64,000 nucleotides of DNA from Acestrorhynchus altus (lineage: Eukaryota > Chordata > Actinopteri > Characiformes > Acestrorhynchidae). Numbering within the stretch: the first letter of the stretch is position 1; the number at the start of each line of letters is the position of its first letter. The notes under the pieces are model-generated. The model ran no database searches, was not told the DNA's origin, and worked only from the letters and a program-made list of their open reading frames with translations. The position numbers were made by a program, and so were the translations under genes. Shown in pieces: positions 12,155 through 24,400 of the stretch. The stretch spans positions 20,331,092-20,395,091 of the forward strand of contig CM067523.1 in NCBI GenBank assembly GCA_034509495.1, read 5' to 3'.

Positions 12155-12800
12155 AAAATACTCTCTTCTCAATCCCACACTCACTTCCCAGTTCCACTCT
12201 TACTTCTCAATCGCACTCTCTTCCCAATTCCACTTTCATACCCCAATCCCACCCTCTCTTCCCAACCCTACTCTTTCTCTTTCACACTCCCATCCCAACT
12301 CTCACCTCCTTATCCCATTCTCAGATCCCAATTACACTCCCACTTTCTTATCCCAATCCTACTCTTTCGACTCGAGCACTCTCATCCCATTTCAACCCAC
12401 TTCCTAATCCCATTCTCAACCTGATCCCAATTATACTCTTTTCTCAAACCCACTCTCACATACCAATCCCACATTCTTTTCCAATCATTCTCTTTCTACC
12501 CAGTTCCACACTCTCTTACACTCAAGACCAGCCAGTCTTAAATGCCGGTCCCCTTCTCTCTTCCCAGCCACACTCTCCTTCTCCCAATATCACTCCCCAT
12601 TCCCAATCCTACTCTCATTTTCTAACCCTATTCTGTCTTTCCAATCTTCTGTCTATCCAACTATCTCTTTCTAATTCCACTCTCCCTTCCTAACCACATT
12701 GTCTCTTCCCAATCCCACTCTTCATTCCCGATATGACTCTCACATTCCAATTCATCGTCCCAATGCCACAATCTCTTTCCAATCCCACTGTCTCATCTTA
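12155..12800. repeat. degenerate TCCCACTCTC minisatellite
   Basis: About 640 bases of pyrimidine-rich sequence made of diverged units of the form 'cccaatcccactctcttc'. It is an old, decayed array with no strict period. Confidence 0.8.
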
Positions 12801-13006
12801 ACCATATTCTCATAAACGACACACACATTAAGTCTACAGTGGGGTAGGGATGGTCAATGTGTGGCCAGTTTTAAGCTCCGTAAATTCCTGTATTCTGTTA
12901 ATTCTAGCTCTTCCCACACACCCCCCTCTCTCTTTCACTCTGTTAATGTCAGAGCATTTGTTCTTCCCTGTCTGGTCATTAATTTGGGTGATTTGCTCAG
13001 CGGGGT

Positions 13007-13007
<1 letters not shown>

Positions 13008-13055
<48 letters not shown>
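13008..13055. repeat. (CT)n microsatellite
   Basis: A run of about 22 CT units. A second pyrimidine-rich tract lies at 13160-13210. Confidence 0.95.
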
Positions 13056-13056
<1 letters not shown>

Positions 13057-13389
13057 TCCTGCTTAACCAGACTCAGCCCTTCTCCTCAGCAGTTTTATTA
13101 AATGCATGCAAAGCAGCTTCAGTCACACGAATGATAGAGGAGATATTTTCTTTCCTATTCTTTGCACACCATCTCCCCCGTCTCCTCTCCCCCCCTCTCT
13201 TTCTCTCTTATTTGTCACACTTTTAAATTCCCTCTTTATATGATGTTTACTTCAAATACCTGTGGCTACTCTAGCACATCATAACGCTGACCGTATGTAA
13301 ATTGCTGTGTGAGCAGAAGGGTCAGTGTTGCTCTATAAGCAGAGCCGTGAGAGAACATTAAACATTGCAGGCGTTAATGTACATCAATT

Positions 13390-13790
13390 ACACCATCAGC
13401 CGTTACAGGACCACCACAGAGCTGGTACTATGTGGGTGGTGGGTCATTCTCAGCACTGCAGTCACACTGACATGGTGCTGGTGTGTTAGTGTGTGTTGTG
13501 CTGGTACGAGTGGATCAGACGCAGCAGTGCTGCTGGAGTGTTTAAACCCTGTGTCCACTCACTGTCCACGCATAGATGCTCCACCTTGTAGATGAGATAA
13601 GTCAGAGACAGAAACCTGTCTGTTTCTGCATAGTTTGTGTTGGTCATCTGTTGGCTGGATATCTCTGGTTAGAGGACTGTTCAGACACAAGTCCAGACAC
13701 AAAGGGGTTTAAACACTCCAGCAGCACTGCTGTGTCTGATGAACATTTCTCAATCTGCAGTGTACTGGGAACATCAGGCATTAACACCCA
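13390..13790 (+). mobile_element. foldback dispersed element (repeat B), partial copy
   Basis: Begins near 'aggaccaccacagagc', continues with 'gtgggtggtgggtcattctc' and 'ggatcagacgcagcagtgc', and contains a second, inverted arm ('ccagcagcactgctgtg') near 13720. The two arms are complementary, so the element can fold back on itself. Other copies are at 30460, 33960, 45140, 47420 and 52200. No transposase is encoded. Confidence 0.75.
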
Positions 13791-13997
13791 CAGTGTACAG
13801 TTGCTCAATTATAAAAATGAGAATGACTGTGGCGCTGGAAGTCCAGGCCAAGCCCCCCTGTCTGGAGTGGACAGGACTGAAACCACCATAAAGGAAACCT
13901 TCTCATAAAAGTGACCCCACCTCCCTAAACTATCCCGCACAAACAGGGCTTAAGAGTTAATAAAAGAGACGATTTAATGCTGAAACTTTCCTTCAGC

Positions 13998-13999
<2 letters not shown>

Positions 14000-14047
<48 letters not shown>
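14000..14047. repeat. (CA)n microsatellite
   Basis: A CA run of about 23 units. Confidence 0.95.
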
Positions 14048-14049
<2 letters not shown>

Positions 14050-14246
14050 ATCTGCAGAGATATTCATGTAAAGGGGGAGAGTGTATATTGGTGAAGACGT
14101 TGTCCTGCTGGTTTTAATAAAGAGGAGTCGAGTTCGGTGCCGGAAACGACCCACGGCAACTCTGCATAACAAAGAAAACACAGGGCTTCCCTCAGAACTC
14201 ACAGAGCGGGACACTGCCTCTGCCTCTGCCTCACTCTCTCGCCACT

Positions 14247-14247
<1 letters not shown>

Positions 14248-14284
<37 letters not shown>

Positions 14285-14296
14285 TGTCTCGCTCTA

Positions 14297-14333
<37 letters not shown>

Positions 14334-14356
14334 CTCTCGCGCTCTCTCGCTCTCTG
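14248..14356. repeat. (CT)n microsatellite with GCTCTC interruptions
   Basis: Two CT runs separated by 'ttcctgtctcgctctacctt', ending in GCTCTCTCGC-type variants. Confidence 0.9.
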
Positions 14357-14359
14357 CAA

Positions 14360-15060
14360 GTGAACTAGCTCATGTTATGAAGACACAAACACGAGCAGAT
14401 AAATTGACTTCTCTTTTTTCCATCCTTCCATCTCAGTCAGGCTTAAAGCAAACACACTCCAATGAAATCTGAAAAGAAGGAGACATGGCCTGAGAATTGT
14501 TTTCTTCAATATGAAGTAAATAAATTGAATTTGGTGAGGTCACAGCAGGAATACAGAGCAGCGAGACTTTGCGGATTTTCTCCGGAGGGAAACAGCAAGG
14601 TTAAAACTTCCTCTTTCACTTTTCACAACTCAGAGCTTTTATTACGTTACAAAGCGGAATGACTTCATTCCGATCGGAAGACATGTTCTTTGTGTTCGCT
14701 GGCTCTTCTAATAGAGCTTATTAAGATGTGCCGATTCGGAGGGAGGGTTGAGCAGTGGTGCCTAATGGAGAGCGTGGTTCTGGCCCAAGGTCAGTGTGAT
14801 TTCTACGTTTGGAAAGACGATAAGCTTTAGAGTGCAGTTCTCTCTTACTGCTGAAATGCAACACAATTATCAGAAGTGCTGAGAAAAGCACTGTTATCTA
14901 ATCCTGCACTAGTGTGAAGTGTGAACACTCTTTAACTGTACAGAGTGTGTGATGGCACACAGGCGTCTTTTGTGTGTGTGCTTTTGTTCCCCTTCCGGAG
15001 ACGCTGTCCATGACTGAATCCTCACAACCAACCAAACTAAAGCACGATTAAATATGAATT
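14360..15060. other. anonymous single-copy sequence
   Basis: No repeat or gene is identified. The sequence at 14400-14700 is balanced in composition and could include a conserved non-coding element, but I cannot test this from one sequence. Confidence 0.3.
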
Positions 15061-15061
15061 C

Positions 15062-16585
15062 CAATCTGAAACATCACTCAGTCGATCTGTCTGATGGATG
15101 TTTTCTTCCTCTCCTTTATTTTCATTTCCAATCCAACTGGTGGACATTTACTTCTGATCCATCAAATGGACATTTCCTTCCAATCCGTCTGATGGACATT
15201 TCTTTCTGATGCATCTGATGGACATTTCCTTCCACACTGTCTTATGGTTATTTCCTTCCTCTCCGTCAGATCAACATTTATTTCCAGTCCAACTGGTGGA
15301 CATTTTCTTCTGATTATCCGATTGATCCATCTGATCCATAGATCTGTCTGATGGATGTTTTCTTCTGATCCATCTGATGGACATTTCCTTCCAAACTGTC
15401 TGATGGATGTTTTCATCAGATCCATCTGATGGACATTTCCTTCCAGTCTGTTTGATGGATGTTTCCTTCCTATCCGTCAGATCAACATTTATTTTTAAGC
15501 CAACCGGTGGACATTTCCTTCTGCTCCATCAGATGGATATTTCCTTCCAATCTGTCTCATGGACATTTCTTTCTGATGCATCTGATGGACATGTCCTTCT
15601 GATCTGTCTGACTAACAATCATTCGTGATCTGTCTTGTGGACATTTGCTTCCAATTCGTCTCAACAATGTGATGGAAGTCTTTTCCTAACCTGTCTCATT
15701 GATATTCCTTCCTATGATTTCCATCTGATCAACAGTTATTTCTGATCCATCCAGTGGACATAATTCATCTGATGGGTGGCAATTTTCAAACTGTTTCAAA
15801 CAATCTGATTTGTCTGATGGACGTTTTCTTCTGATCTGTCTGATGGACATATCATATACATCTATCTGATGGATATTTTCTTCTGCTCCATCTGATGCAG
15901 ATTTGCTTCTAATCTACCTCATGGACATCTTTAGATCTGTCTGATGGATGTTTTCCTCTGGTCTGACAGTCAATCCTTTATGATCCATCTAGTGGACATT
16001 TGATTTTGATTTGTCTGATGGATGTTTTCGTCTAATCTGTCTGATGAATGTTTCCTTCCGATCTATCTGATGGATGTTTCCTTCTGATCCATCTGATGCA
16101 TATTTGCCTCTGATCTATCTGATGGATGTCTCCTGTAGATCTGTCTGATGGACATTTTCTTCTGATTCATCTGATGGATGTTTCCTTCTGATCCATCTGA
16201 TGCATATTTGCCTCTGATCTATCTGATGGATGACTCCAGTAGATCTGTCTGATGAAAGTTTTCTTCTGATTCATCTGATGGACGTTTCTTTCTGATCTAT
16301 CTGATTGATGTTTCCTTTGAATCAATTTTATGATTTTGTCCTTCTTATCTGTCTATTAAATATTTCTGTCTGATCTGTTTGGTGGATGTTTCTTTATAAA
16401 CCATCACATGGCATCTGTTCCATCTGTCTGATGGGTGTTTTCTTCCAATTTGTCTGGTGGATGTTTCTTTGTGATCCATCTGATGGCCGTTTGCTTTCAA
16501 TATGCACATTTCCTTCTGATCTGTTTGGTGGACGTTCCCGTCTGAAACATCTGGTGGACGTCTCCTCGCAGTTCTGTTACTGAAC
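15062..16585. repeat. TGATGGACATTTCCTTC minisatellite
   Basis: About 1.5 kb of diverged units of roughly 21 and 42 bases, of the type 'tctgatggacatttccttc' alternating with 'tgatccatctgatgg'. Variation between ggacat and ggatgt gives a two-monomer pattern. The frames on both strands that read Ile-Arg-Arg-Lys-Cys or Phe-Leu-Ser-Asp are array translations and not genes. Confidence 0.9.
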
Positions 16586-16722
16586 CAGTATGAATGTGGT
16601 GTCTGTGTTTCGTAAGAGTCCAGTAAGGTGGTTTCAAGCTCTGCAGAAAAAGGTTTTACAGTGATTGAATGGCAATCAATACTTCACTTAGAGCAGCACG
16701 ACTTGATCTTTTCAAGTGTGTC

Positions 16723-16724
<2 letters not shown>

Positions 16725-16777
<53 letters not shown>

Positions 16778-16816
16778 ATGATTTTATCTTCTAGTACTAT
16801 GTTTGTTATCTGTCAA

Positions 16817-16881
<65 letters not shown>

Positions 16882-16971
16882 TCCTTAGGATTTCGTTTTT
16901 CTAGTGTATTTTGCAAAATCACTGAAATGTTGGATGATAAAAGATAGAGAGACACTAAAAGAGATGTACCA

Positions 16972-17016
<45 letters not shown>
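16725..17016. repeat. two (GT)n runs and a (CT)n run
   Basis: GT runs occupy about 16725-16772 and 16819-16880, and a CT run about 16975-17016. A GGGA-rich purine tract with 'gagggagggatgg' units follows at 17125-17255. Confidence 0.95.
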
Positions 17017-17019
<3 letters not shown>

Positions 17020-17534
17020 GCTCTGTGTGTGTGTGTCTCTCTCTCTCTTCTGGTGGTAAGGCATTAATAGAAGTGTTGGGGTGAACAAGCGCTGCATTAT
17101 TGGCAGTCAGGCAGCTGGGAGTGAGTGAGGGTGGGAGGAAGGAATGGGTGAGGGAGGGATGGAGCAATGGAGGGAGGAATAAAGTGAGTGAGGGAGGATG
17201 GGATGCAGGAGAGAGGAAGTGATGAGGGATGGTGGAAGGGAGGGATGGATGGAAGGTGCATCCTGCAGTTCTGGGAATTCTGTTGACAGCAGATCTACAG
17301 GTTCCTCCAGCTGTTAAGTAAAATTGACCACTTTTAAAAGTGTAAAACCAGAAACGTTAGAATGAACTATCGTAAATATCGTAAATATCAATAAATATCC
17401 ATAAATATCTATTTAGAACAGAAAACTAAAAATCAATGAAGCTTTCATACCCTTTCAGTTTGGTCACAGACAAAACAACAGGTATGAAAGGGCCTCCAGG
17501 CAGGCCTTCAGACCAGCTGCAAGCCTCCTCCTCG

Positions 17535-19795
17535 AGTACTCACCCCACTCCCAGTACTCACCACTCCAGTACTAACCCCCTCCAGTACTAACCCACTCAG
17601 TACACACCCACTCAGTACACACCCTCAGTACTCTCCCACTCAGTACACACCATTCAGTACTCTCCCATTCAGTCTCCCCCACTCAGTACTCTCCTCACTC
17701 AGTACTCTCCCCACTCCAGTACTCTCCCACTCAGTACTCACCCCCTCAGTACTCTCCCATTCAGTACTCTCCCACTCAGTACTCTCCCACTCAGTGCTCA
17801 CCCCACTCAGTACTCCCCATCAGTACTCTCCCTCCAGTGCTCACCCACTCAGTACTCTCCTCAGTACTCACCACTCATGCTAACCCCACTCGGTACACAC
17901 CCTCAGTCTCCTCACTCAGTACTCACCACTCGAGTATCACCCCACTCAGTACTAACCCACTCCAGTACACACCCTCAGTACACACCCCACTCAGTACTCT
18001 CCTCACTCAGTACTCACCCCACTCAGTACTAACCCCACTCAGTACACACCCCACTCAGTACTCTCCTCACTCAGTACTCACCCCACTCAGTACTCTCCCC
18101 ACTCAGTACTCTCCTCACTCAGTACTCACCCCACTCAGTACTCTCCCCCTCAGTACTCACCCCATAATTACTCTCCCCATTCAGTACTCCTCAGTACTCT
18201 CCTCATATTACTCACCTCAGTACTCTCCCTCAATTACTCTCCCCACTCAGTACTCCTTGCCTCAGTGCTCTCCCCACTCAGTACTCACCCCACTCAGTAC
18301 TAACCCCACTCAGTACACACCCCACTCAGTACTCTCCTCACTCAGTACTCCCCTCCAGTCTCACCCTCCAGTACTAACCCCCTCAGTACACCCACTCAGT
18401 ACACACCCACTCGGTCTCTCCTCCTCGGTACTCACCCTCCAGTACTCTCCCCACTCAATTACTCATCCTCAGTACTCTCCCCACTCAGTACTCACCCCTC
18501 AGTACTCCACCCCACTCAGTGCTCTCCCCACTCAGTACTCTCCCCACTCCTGGTACTCACCCCACTCAGTACTCTCCCCACTCAGTCTCCCCCTCAGTGC
18601 TAACTCCACTCAGTACTCCCCACTCAGTGCTCACCCTCAGTACTCACCCCCTCCAGTACTCCCCACTCCAGTATAACTCCACTCGGTACTCTCCCCACTC
18701 AGTACTCTCCCACTCAGTGCTCTCCCCACTCCAGTACTCACCCACTCAGTACTCTCACACTCAGTGCTCACCCCACTCGAGTACTCACCCCACTCAGTAC
18801 TCTCCCACTCAGTACTCACCCCACTCCAGTATTCTCCCCGCCAGTACTCACCCCACTCAGTACTCTCACTCAGTACTCCACTCACTCAGTACTGTCACTC
18901 AGTACTCACCCACTCAGTACTCTCCTCACTCAGTACTCACCCCACTCAGTATTCTCCCCACTCAGTACTCTCCCCACTCAGTACTCACCCCATTCAGTAC
19001 TCTCCCCACTCAGTGCTCTCCTCACTCAGTGCTCACCCACTCAGTATTCTCCCCCACTCAGTACTCTCCCTCAATTATACTTGCATTCAGTACTCTCTCC
19101 CACTCAGTACTCTCCTCACTCAGTATCACCCTCCAGTATTCTCCCCACTCCAGTACTCACCTCCAGTACTCTCACTCAGTACTCACCCTCCAGTGCTCTC
19201 CTCCCAGTACTCTGCCCATCAGTACTAACTCCTCAGTACTCTCCCCACTCAGTACTCTCCCCACTCAGTACTCTCCGCACTCAGTACTCACCCCACTCAG
19301 TACTCTCCCCCACTCAGTACTCACCCCACTCAGTACTCTCCCCACTCAGTACTCTCCCCACTCAGTACTCACCCACTCAGTACTCACCTCAGTATTCTCC
19401 CCACTCAGTACTCACCTCAGTACTCTCCCCACTCAGTACTCACCTCCATTCTCCCCTCAGCTCACACCCTCAGTACTCACCCCACTCAGTACTCACCCCA
19501 TTCAGTACTCTCCCCACTCAGTACTCTCCTCACTCAGTACTCACCCCACTCAGTATTCTCCCCACTCAGTACTCTCCCCACTCAGTACTCACCCATTCAA
19601 TTACTCTCCCCACTCCAGTACTCTCCTCACTCCAGTACTCACCTCAGTATTCTCCCCACTCAGTACTCTCCCCACTCCAGTACTCACCCCATTCAGTACT
19701 CTCCCCTCAGTACTCTCCTCCTCAGTACTCACCCACTCCAATATTCCTCCCCACTCAGTACTCCTCATCCAATACTCAACACACTCTAGTAATTA
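17535..19795. repeat. 2.26-kb satellite-like array of a 16-bp unit
   Basis: Well over a hundred head-to-tail copies of a 16-base unit, consensus near CACTCAGTACTCTCCC, with tact/cacc and tcctc variants. Each unit centres on the palindrome AGTACT. Many copies are one to three bases short or long, scattered without pattern. Reading frames of up to 444 codons run through it in several frames because the unit has no stop codon in them. These are Ser/Thr/Pro/Tyr/Gln repeats with no start context, splice sites or family, and I do not call them genes. Confidence 0.95.
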
Positions 19796-20000
19796 TGTCA
19801 TGTTATTCCCAGTACCACGAAATCATTACAATCATTTTACGCATCAACTGTAATCATTACTCAATACTCACAAAATACACTCCTGACTTCTTATAGCACT
19901 CTCACACATCCCTTATGACTCTGTCCTCATCACAAATCTCACATTTACTCACACACACACATACTTTTGAGAGATAACAAACATAGTGCTAGAATGTAAA

Positions 20001-20001
<1 letters not shown>

Positions 20002-20042
<41 letters not shown>

Positions 20043-20111
20043 ACCGATTCAGCTTTCATGTAACCCAAAACCCCCACGTGAGGAGCATCTGCGCTCTGCA
20101 TCATCCTCCTG

Positions 20112-20149
<38 letters not shown>
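20002..20149. repeat. (CA)n microsatellites
   Basis: CA runs at about 20002-20036 and 20115-20149, directly upstream of and inside the left edge of the CpG-rich stretch. Confidence 0.9.
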
Positions 20150-20151
<2 letters not shown>

Positions 20152-20520
20152 GCGCGCCAAAGCTCCTCCTCACATGCGCGCTGGCGGTGGCGCACAGAGC
20201 GGCTCAGTGGAGCTGAGTGTCTCTGCGCGCGCCGGTGAGGCTGCGGGCGACTCGTGCCGCTTTTCCGGATCTGTGTGTGTGTGTGTGAGTGTGTGAGTGT
20301 GTGTGTGTGTGTGTGCGATGCGCGGGGCGCGGCGGTGGAGCTCTGTATGGAGGTGTGAAGCCGCTCTGCGGACGTTGTCTCAGCGCTGAGCTGCAGGATG
20401 AAGGAGCGCGCGCGCCTGTAGGACGGTCGGCTGCGAGCGCGGAGATGAAGGCACACGCGCTCCACGGCCTCTGTTGCACCTCCTGCTGTCCTGGACCCCA
20501 ACGGTCAGTCACCTGCAGCA
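20050..20520 (+). promoter_or_regulatory. vstm2b: CpG-rich promoter region of vstm2b
   Basis: This is the only strongly CpG-rich stretch in the left half of the window: CGCGCGCC, GCGCGCGCCGG and GCGCGGGGCGCGG tracts stand out from AT-rich, CpG-poor flanks. It lies 0.6-1.1 kb upstream of the first secure vstm2b exon, on the right side for a CpG-island promoter and first exon. No TATA box is apparent, as usual for this promoter class. A GT run interrupts it at 20272-20314. The assignment is inference from composition and position. Confidence 0.6.
20445..20503 (+). CDS. vstm2b: candidate exon 1 of vstm2b (signal peptide), frame disturbed
   Basis: An ATG at 20445 opens inside the CpG-rich region and a donor-like CAACG/gtcagt follows at 20504. 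As given, the exon is 59 nt and ends in phase 2, whereas exon 2 needs phase 1. The ATG frame is also Cys-rich and not hydrophobic. A different frame of the same bases reads LLHLLLSW, a good signal-peptide core resembling other VSTM2B leaders. Two missing bases would reconcile both points, so sequence error is one explanation. An exon elsewhere is the other. Confidence 0.35.
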
Positions 20521-20949
20521 ACGGGGGCAGCAAGGGGTGACCATTGAGGTGAAAAGTCGGGATGAACGGTCCTGGGGTTAAACGGTCAGGGGTGAACGGT
20601 CTGGGGTGAACAGTCAGGGGATGAATAGCTTGGTGGGGGAGGAGTCAGGGGAGGGGATGAACAGTCGGGGTGAAACGTAAGGGGTGAACAGGCGCAGGGA
20701 GATGTGAAACAGTCGAGGATGAACAGCCTGGGGGTGAACAGTCAGGGGTGAACAGTGTGAGGGTGAACTGTCGGCGGAGTGAACAGTCGAGAGTGAACAT
20801 TCGGTTAAGATAGTCACCAATGATTTAACAGCCAGGGTGAACAGGGGAGGAGGATGGGTGAACAGTCTGAGGTTAAACAGTCGGGGCTGAACATAAGGAG
20901 GTCTGTCCCGGGCAGTTACAGCAGAGGGCAGATTCAAGCAAGTCCTGCA

Positions 20950-20997
<48 letters not shown>

Positions 20998-21083
20998 AAA
21001 CACGAATCAATGAATTAAAGGAAAGTTCCAGAAAGAAGTGAATAAGCAACCTTTTTTCTCGAACTCACAAAATGCTGGGGGTA

Positions 21084-21120
<37 letters not shown>

Positions 21121-21316
21121 CCTGTGTGTATGTGTCCCCCAGCGGCATTTACGGAGGTGCCGGTGGATGCAAGTGTGTGTGAGGGGGAGGATGTGGAGAT
21201 GCCTTGTGCTTTCCGAGCGTCTGGCGTCGCCCCCCTCTTACTGGAGATCCAGTGGTGGTACCTGAGAGAAGCTGCTGATCTGCAGCTCAGCACACAACCC
21301 AACAGAGCCAAGGTAA

Positions 21317-21375
<59 letters not shown>

Positions 21376-21441
21376 GGGTATATGCCTGCATGTGTATATG
21401 TGTGTGTTGGGCCGCCTGTTGGGTCAGCAGACCTGGGGGGC

Positions 21442-21472
<31 letters not shown>

Positions 21473-24400
21473 TGGCAGTGAGTTCAGCAACTTTGAGAAA
21501 TCTGAAGAATTTTTATTCTCAAATAAAATAAAATAATATCTCTGAAATATTAAACTACAGAGTTTCCGCAATAAAGCCGAATCTCTTTTATTCACTCATA
21601 AAACCTGAAATGTAAAACAGCCCCGGAGCTGCGACATTCTCAGGACTGCTTCTGTGTTCCACTGCTGCCCCCAGCTGGTCACTGCAACAAGAACACACAG
21701 TGCCCCCCTCCCTCCACATCCTTGTGTCTCACCCTTGTCTCCTGTTCTCTGTTCAGGTGGCCCCGAGGGATGCCACGAAAATCAGCGTAAGTATTTTTGT
21801 ACGAGTGCTTCACTCTTTCACGTAATTCCAGTTTATCCCCGAATCAAAGAGGTTTTCCAGTTGTGTTGATTTATGCACCTGCTTTTAAAGCTCTTTACTG
21901 ACCATAAAACAGCAGAAAATACAAGCAAATCCCTCGGATACGATAAGTCTTCCCGAAGTTTCTGGAGGGATTTTAACCCAGTTCTGCTTTGTTCTTTCAA
22001 CAGACGGTGAGAGTGCAGGGCAACGCCATTTCACACAAGCTGAGTCTGTCCAACGTTCGCAAGGAGGACGAGGGTGTGTACGAATGCCGTGTTTCGGACT
22101 TGTACTCTGACGAAACTCAGGATTACAAAGTCCAGGCCACCCTGCGGGTCGCACCGCGGCATGGCATGCTGGCCGAAGAGGCGGTGAGTCACATCCAGAA
22201 CCGATGGAGTCTGAGGAACAGCAACGCTGCTGCAGGGGGACGGGCCACTCCTGAACCAGGGCAGGGGAAACCCCACGTGCCCCTAGCAGGGGCCGGAATC
22301 GGCCAAGAACCTCAAACCACCACCTCCACGGCCTCTGCCGCAAAATCCTCCGCTTCCCCCCGGCCGGGGAACGCAGCCATCAGGCAGCAGCATGGAGCCG
22401 GTGAGTGGAAGAGCAACACTGACACCCAGTGGCCAGAACACTGGAGACCAGGGCTCAGCTTTGTCTGGAGGGCAGGTGGGCTGACACCATTCTGATGGTC
22501 ACCACGAAACACATCACCAGGTTCACCTTTAATTGTTAGAACATAAAAGAGAGAAGCAGCAGAACACTATACCATATCTGCTGTTGTTGGAGTAACTGTC
22601 TCCTTTGTCCAGGGAAGGCCTTCTTCTAGATTTTGGAGCTTTGCTGTGAGGATTTGATTGCATTCAGCCAGCCTTGGTGAGGTCAGGATGTTGGATGGAG
22701 CATCCGTGGAACACTGCTCCACGGATCAATGCTGGGGGGCTCTATTACCCAGTATGACCATTTTTTTTGTTTCAGAGAGTCTACTTATTCTACTGGCAGT
22801 ACTTCTCTGCAGGACTGTGTGTGCATTTGCGCATCTGTCAGCAATGGACGCAGCTTTAAGTCGCTAAGAGCATTGAAATATAAAAATATACAGAGACATA
22901 AACTGCCCTCCAGTCAGCTGCCCAGTTTGCCCAGGTCCAGTTCACTGGTTGTTGGTCACAGGATCGTTACTGTGGGTCTGGATGTGTTTAGTGTTACTGT
23001 GGTCAGTATCGGGATGCAATTTATTATAATACCAGTAAAGTGTGGTCTGGTTGTTCTGCTCTGACTGGCTGCAGCTGGTCTTTACCTGCTGAGACAAATT
23101 GTCTGAGCTGGAAGTGACTGAAGGCCCTGCTGATGACCCCACTGATGCAATCAGAGCCTTTGTGCTGGTTTCTGCTTCAGTCAAAGGACAATTTTGGAGA
23201 AACGCAGCTATTTCTGAACATTTATGGAGAATAAAAGCAGTAAAATCCGGTTTCATCAGGTTCAAATGCTTATCACTGTTTATTCATATTGGTTTTATTA
23301 ATATCAGAAGATGATCTGATTAAAATCCTGCTATTGAGTGTTTGGCAGAGATGGATATTTAAGGTCCAGCAAGTCAAAATCCACCCCCGGATTTTGTTCT
23401 GACTGAGCCGCAGCAGACCCGGCCAGGCAGGTGGAACATATTCTGGGGGTGGATTTAGACTTGCTGGACCTGAAATGCCCATCTCTGGTGACCGCTCCTT
23501 ATCCGTGCTCTTTAACTCGTGGCACCAGAATATTCTGGGGTCTTGAGGTTACAAGGCAAACAAGGGAAGCAGATGTTAGGTGCAGTGTAAAGGTGGTCTT
23601 TGTCATTGTATTTAGGGGTTGTTGATAAATCTGTGACTCTTTTGATCAGAATGATGTGAAGCTGAAGATGCTCCTCGCCGCATGGTGCTCTGGGAGCATT
23701 CCTTGTTGAAGGTGTAGCACTTCTCGCTGCACTGTGGCTGTGACAGTGTGGAACTGAAGGTGCTCTAGACGAACTCCTCACTGCACTGTGGCCATGTTGG
23801 TCTGGAGCTGAAGCTGCCCTGGGAGCATGGTCCTTGTTGCACCATGGCTGCTCCTCGCAGCATCATGGCCATATGAGCCTGGAGTGCTCCGTGAGCACTT
23901 TTCGCTGCACTGTGGTCATGTCAGTCTGGAGCTGAAGATGCTCTGGGAGAACTCATTGCACCATGGCCGTGTCAGTATGGAGCTGAAGGTGTTCCTCGCT
24001 GCACCGTAGCTATATGGAACAAGAGCTGAAGGTGCTCCAGGTATTTCTCGCAGCACTGTGGCCATATGAGTCTGGAGCTGAAGTAACTCCTCTCAGCACC
24101 ATAGCTGTATGAGTCTGGAGCTAAAGGTGCTCCAGGAGCATTTCTTGCTGCACCGTGGCTGTGTCAGTCTGGAGCTGATGGTGCTCCTAACAGCACCTTG
24201 GCTGCATTAGTGCAGTATGGAACCATGTTTGTTTCTTCTGAGTGAGGGGTCTGTTCTTTTTAACATCTTTGTTAAAGACTTGTGGGATCCCTGCAATTGT
24301 GGACTTGACTTTGAGTCACTTTCCAGTCTGCTGGATGGGTAGATGGTAGTTGATGGTAGTGGTATGAAGAGACTGGTTGTTCCAAGTTGGGGAGAGAAAT

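Noticed and set aside
17535..19795. CRISPR-like repeat array
   Set aside because: Units are contiguous with no spacers, and the sequence is vertebrate.
17837..19896. Open frames of 271-444 codons on the + strand
   Set aside because: They are translations of the 16-bp array in three frames at once, with only Ser/Thr/Pro/Tyr/Gln/Leu/His repeats and no gene context.
20318..20390. Alternative vstm2b start codon at 20318
   Set aside because: The frame is Arg/Trp-rich without a leader and stops before any usable donor.
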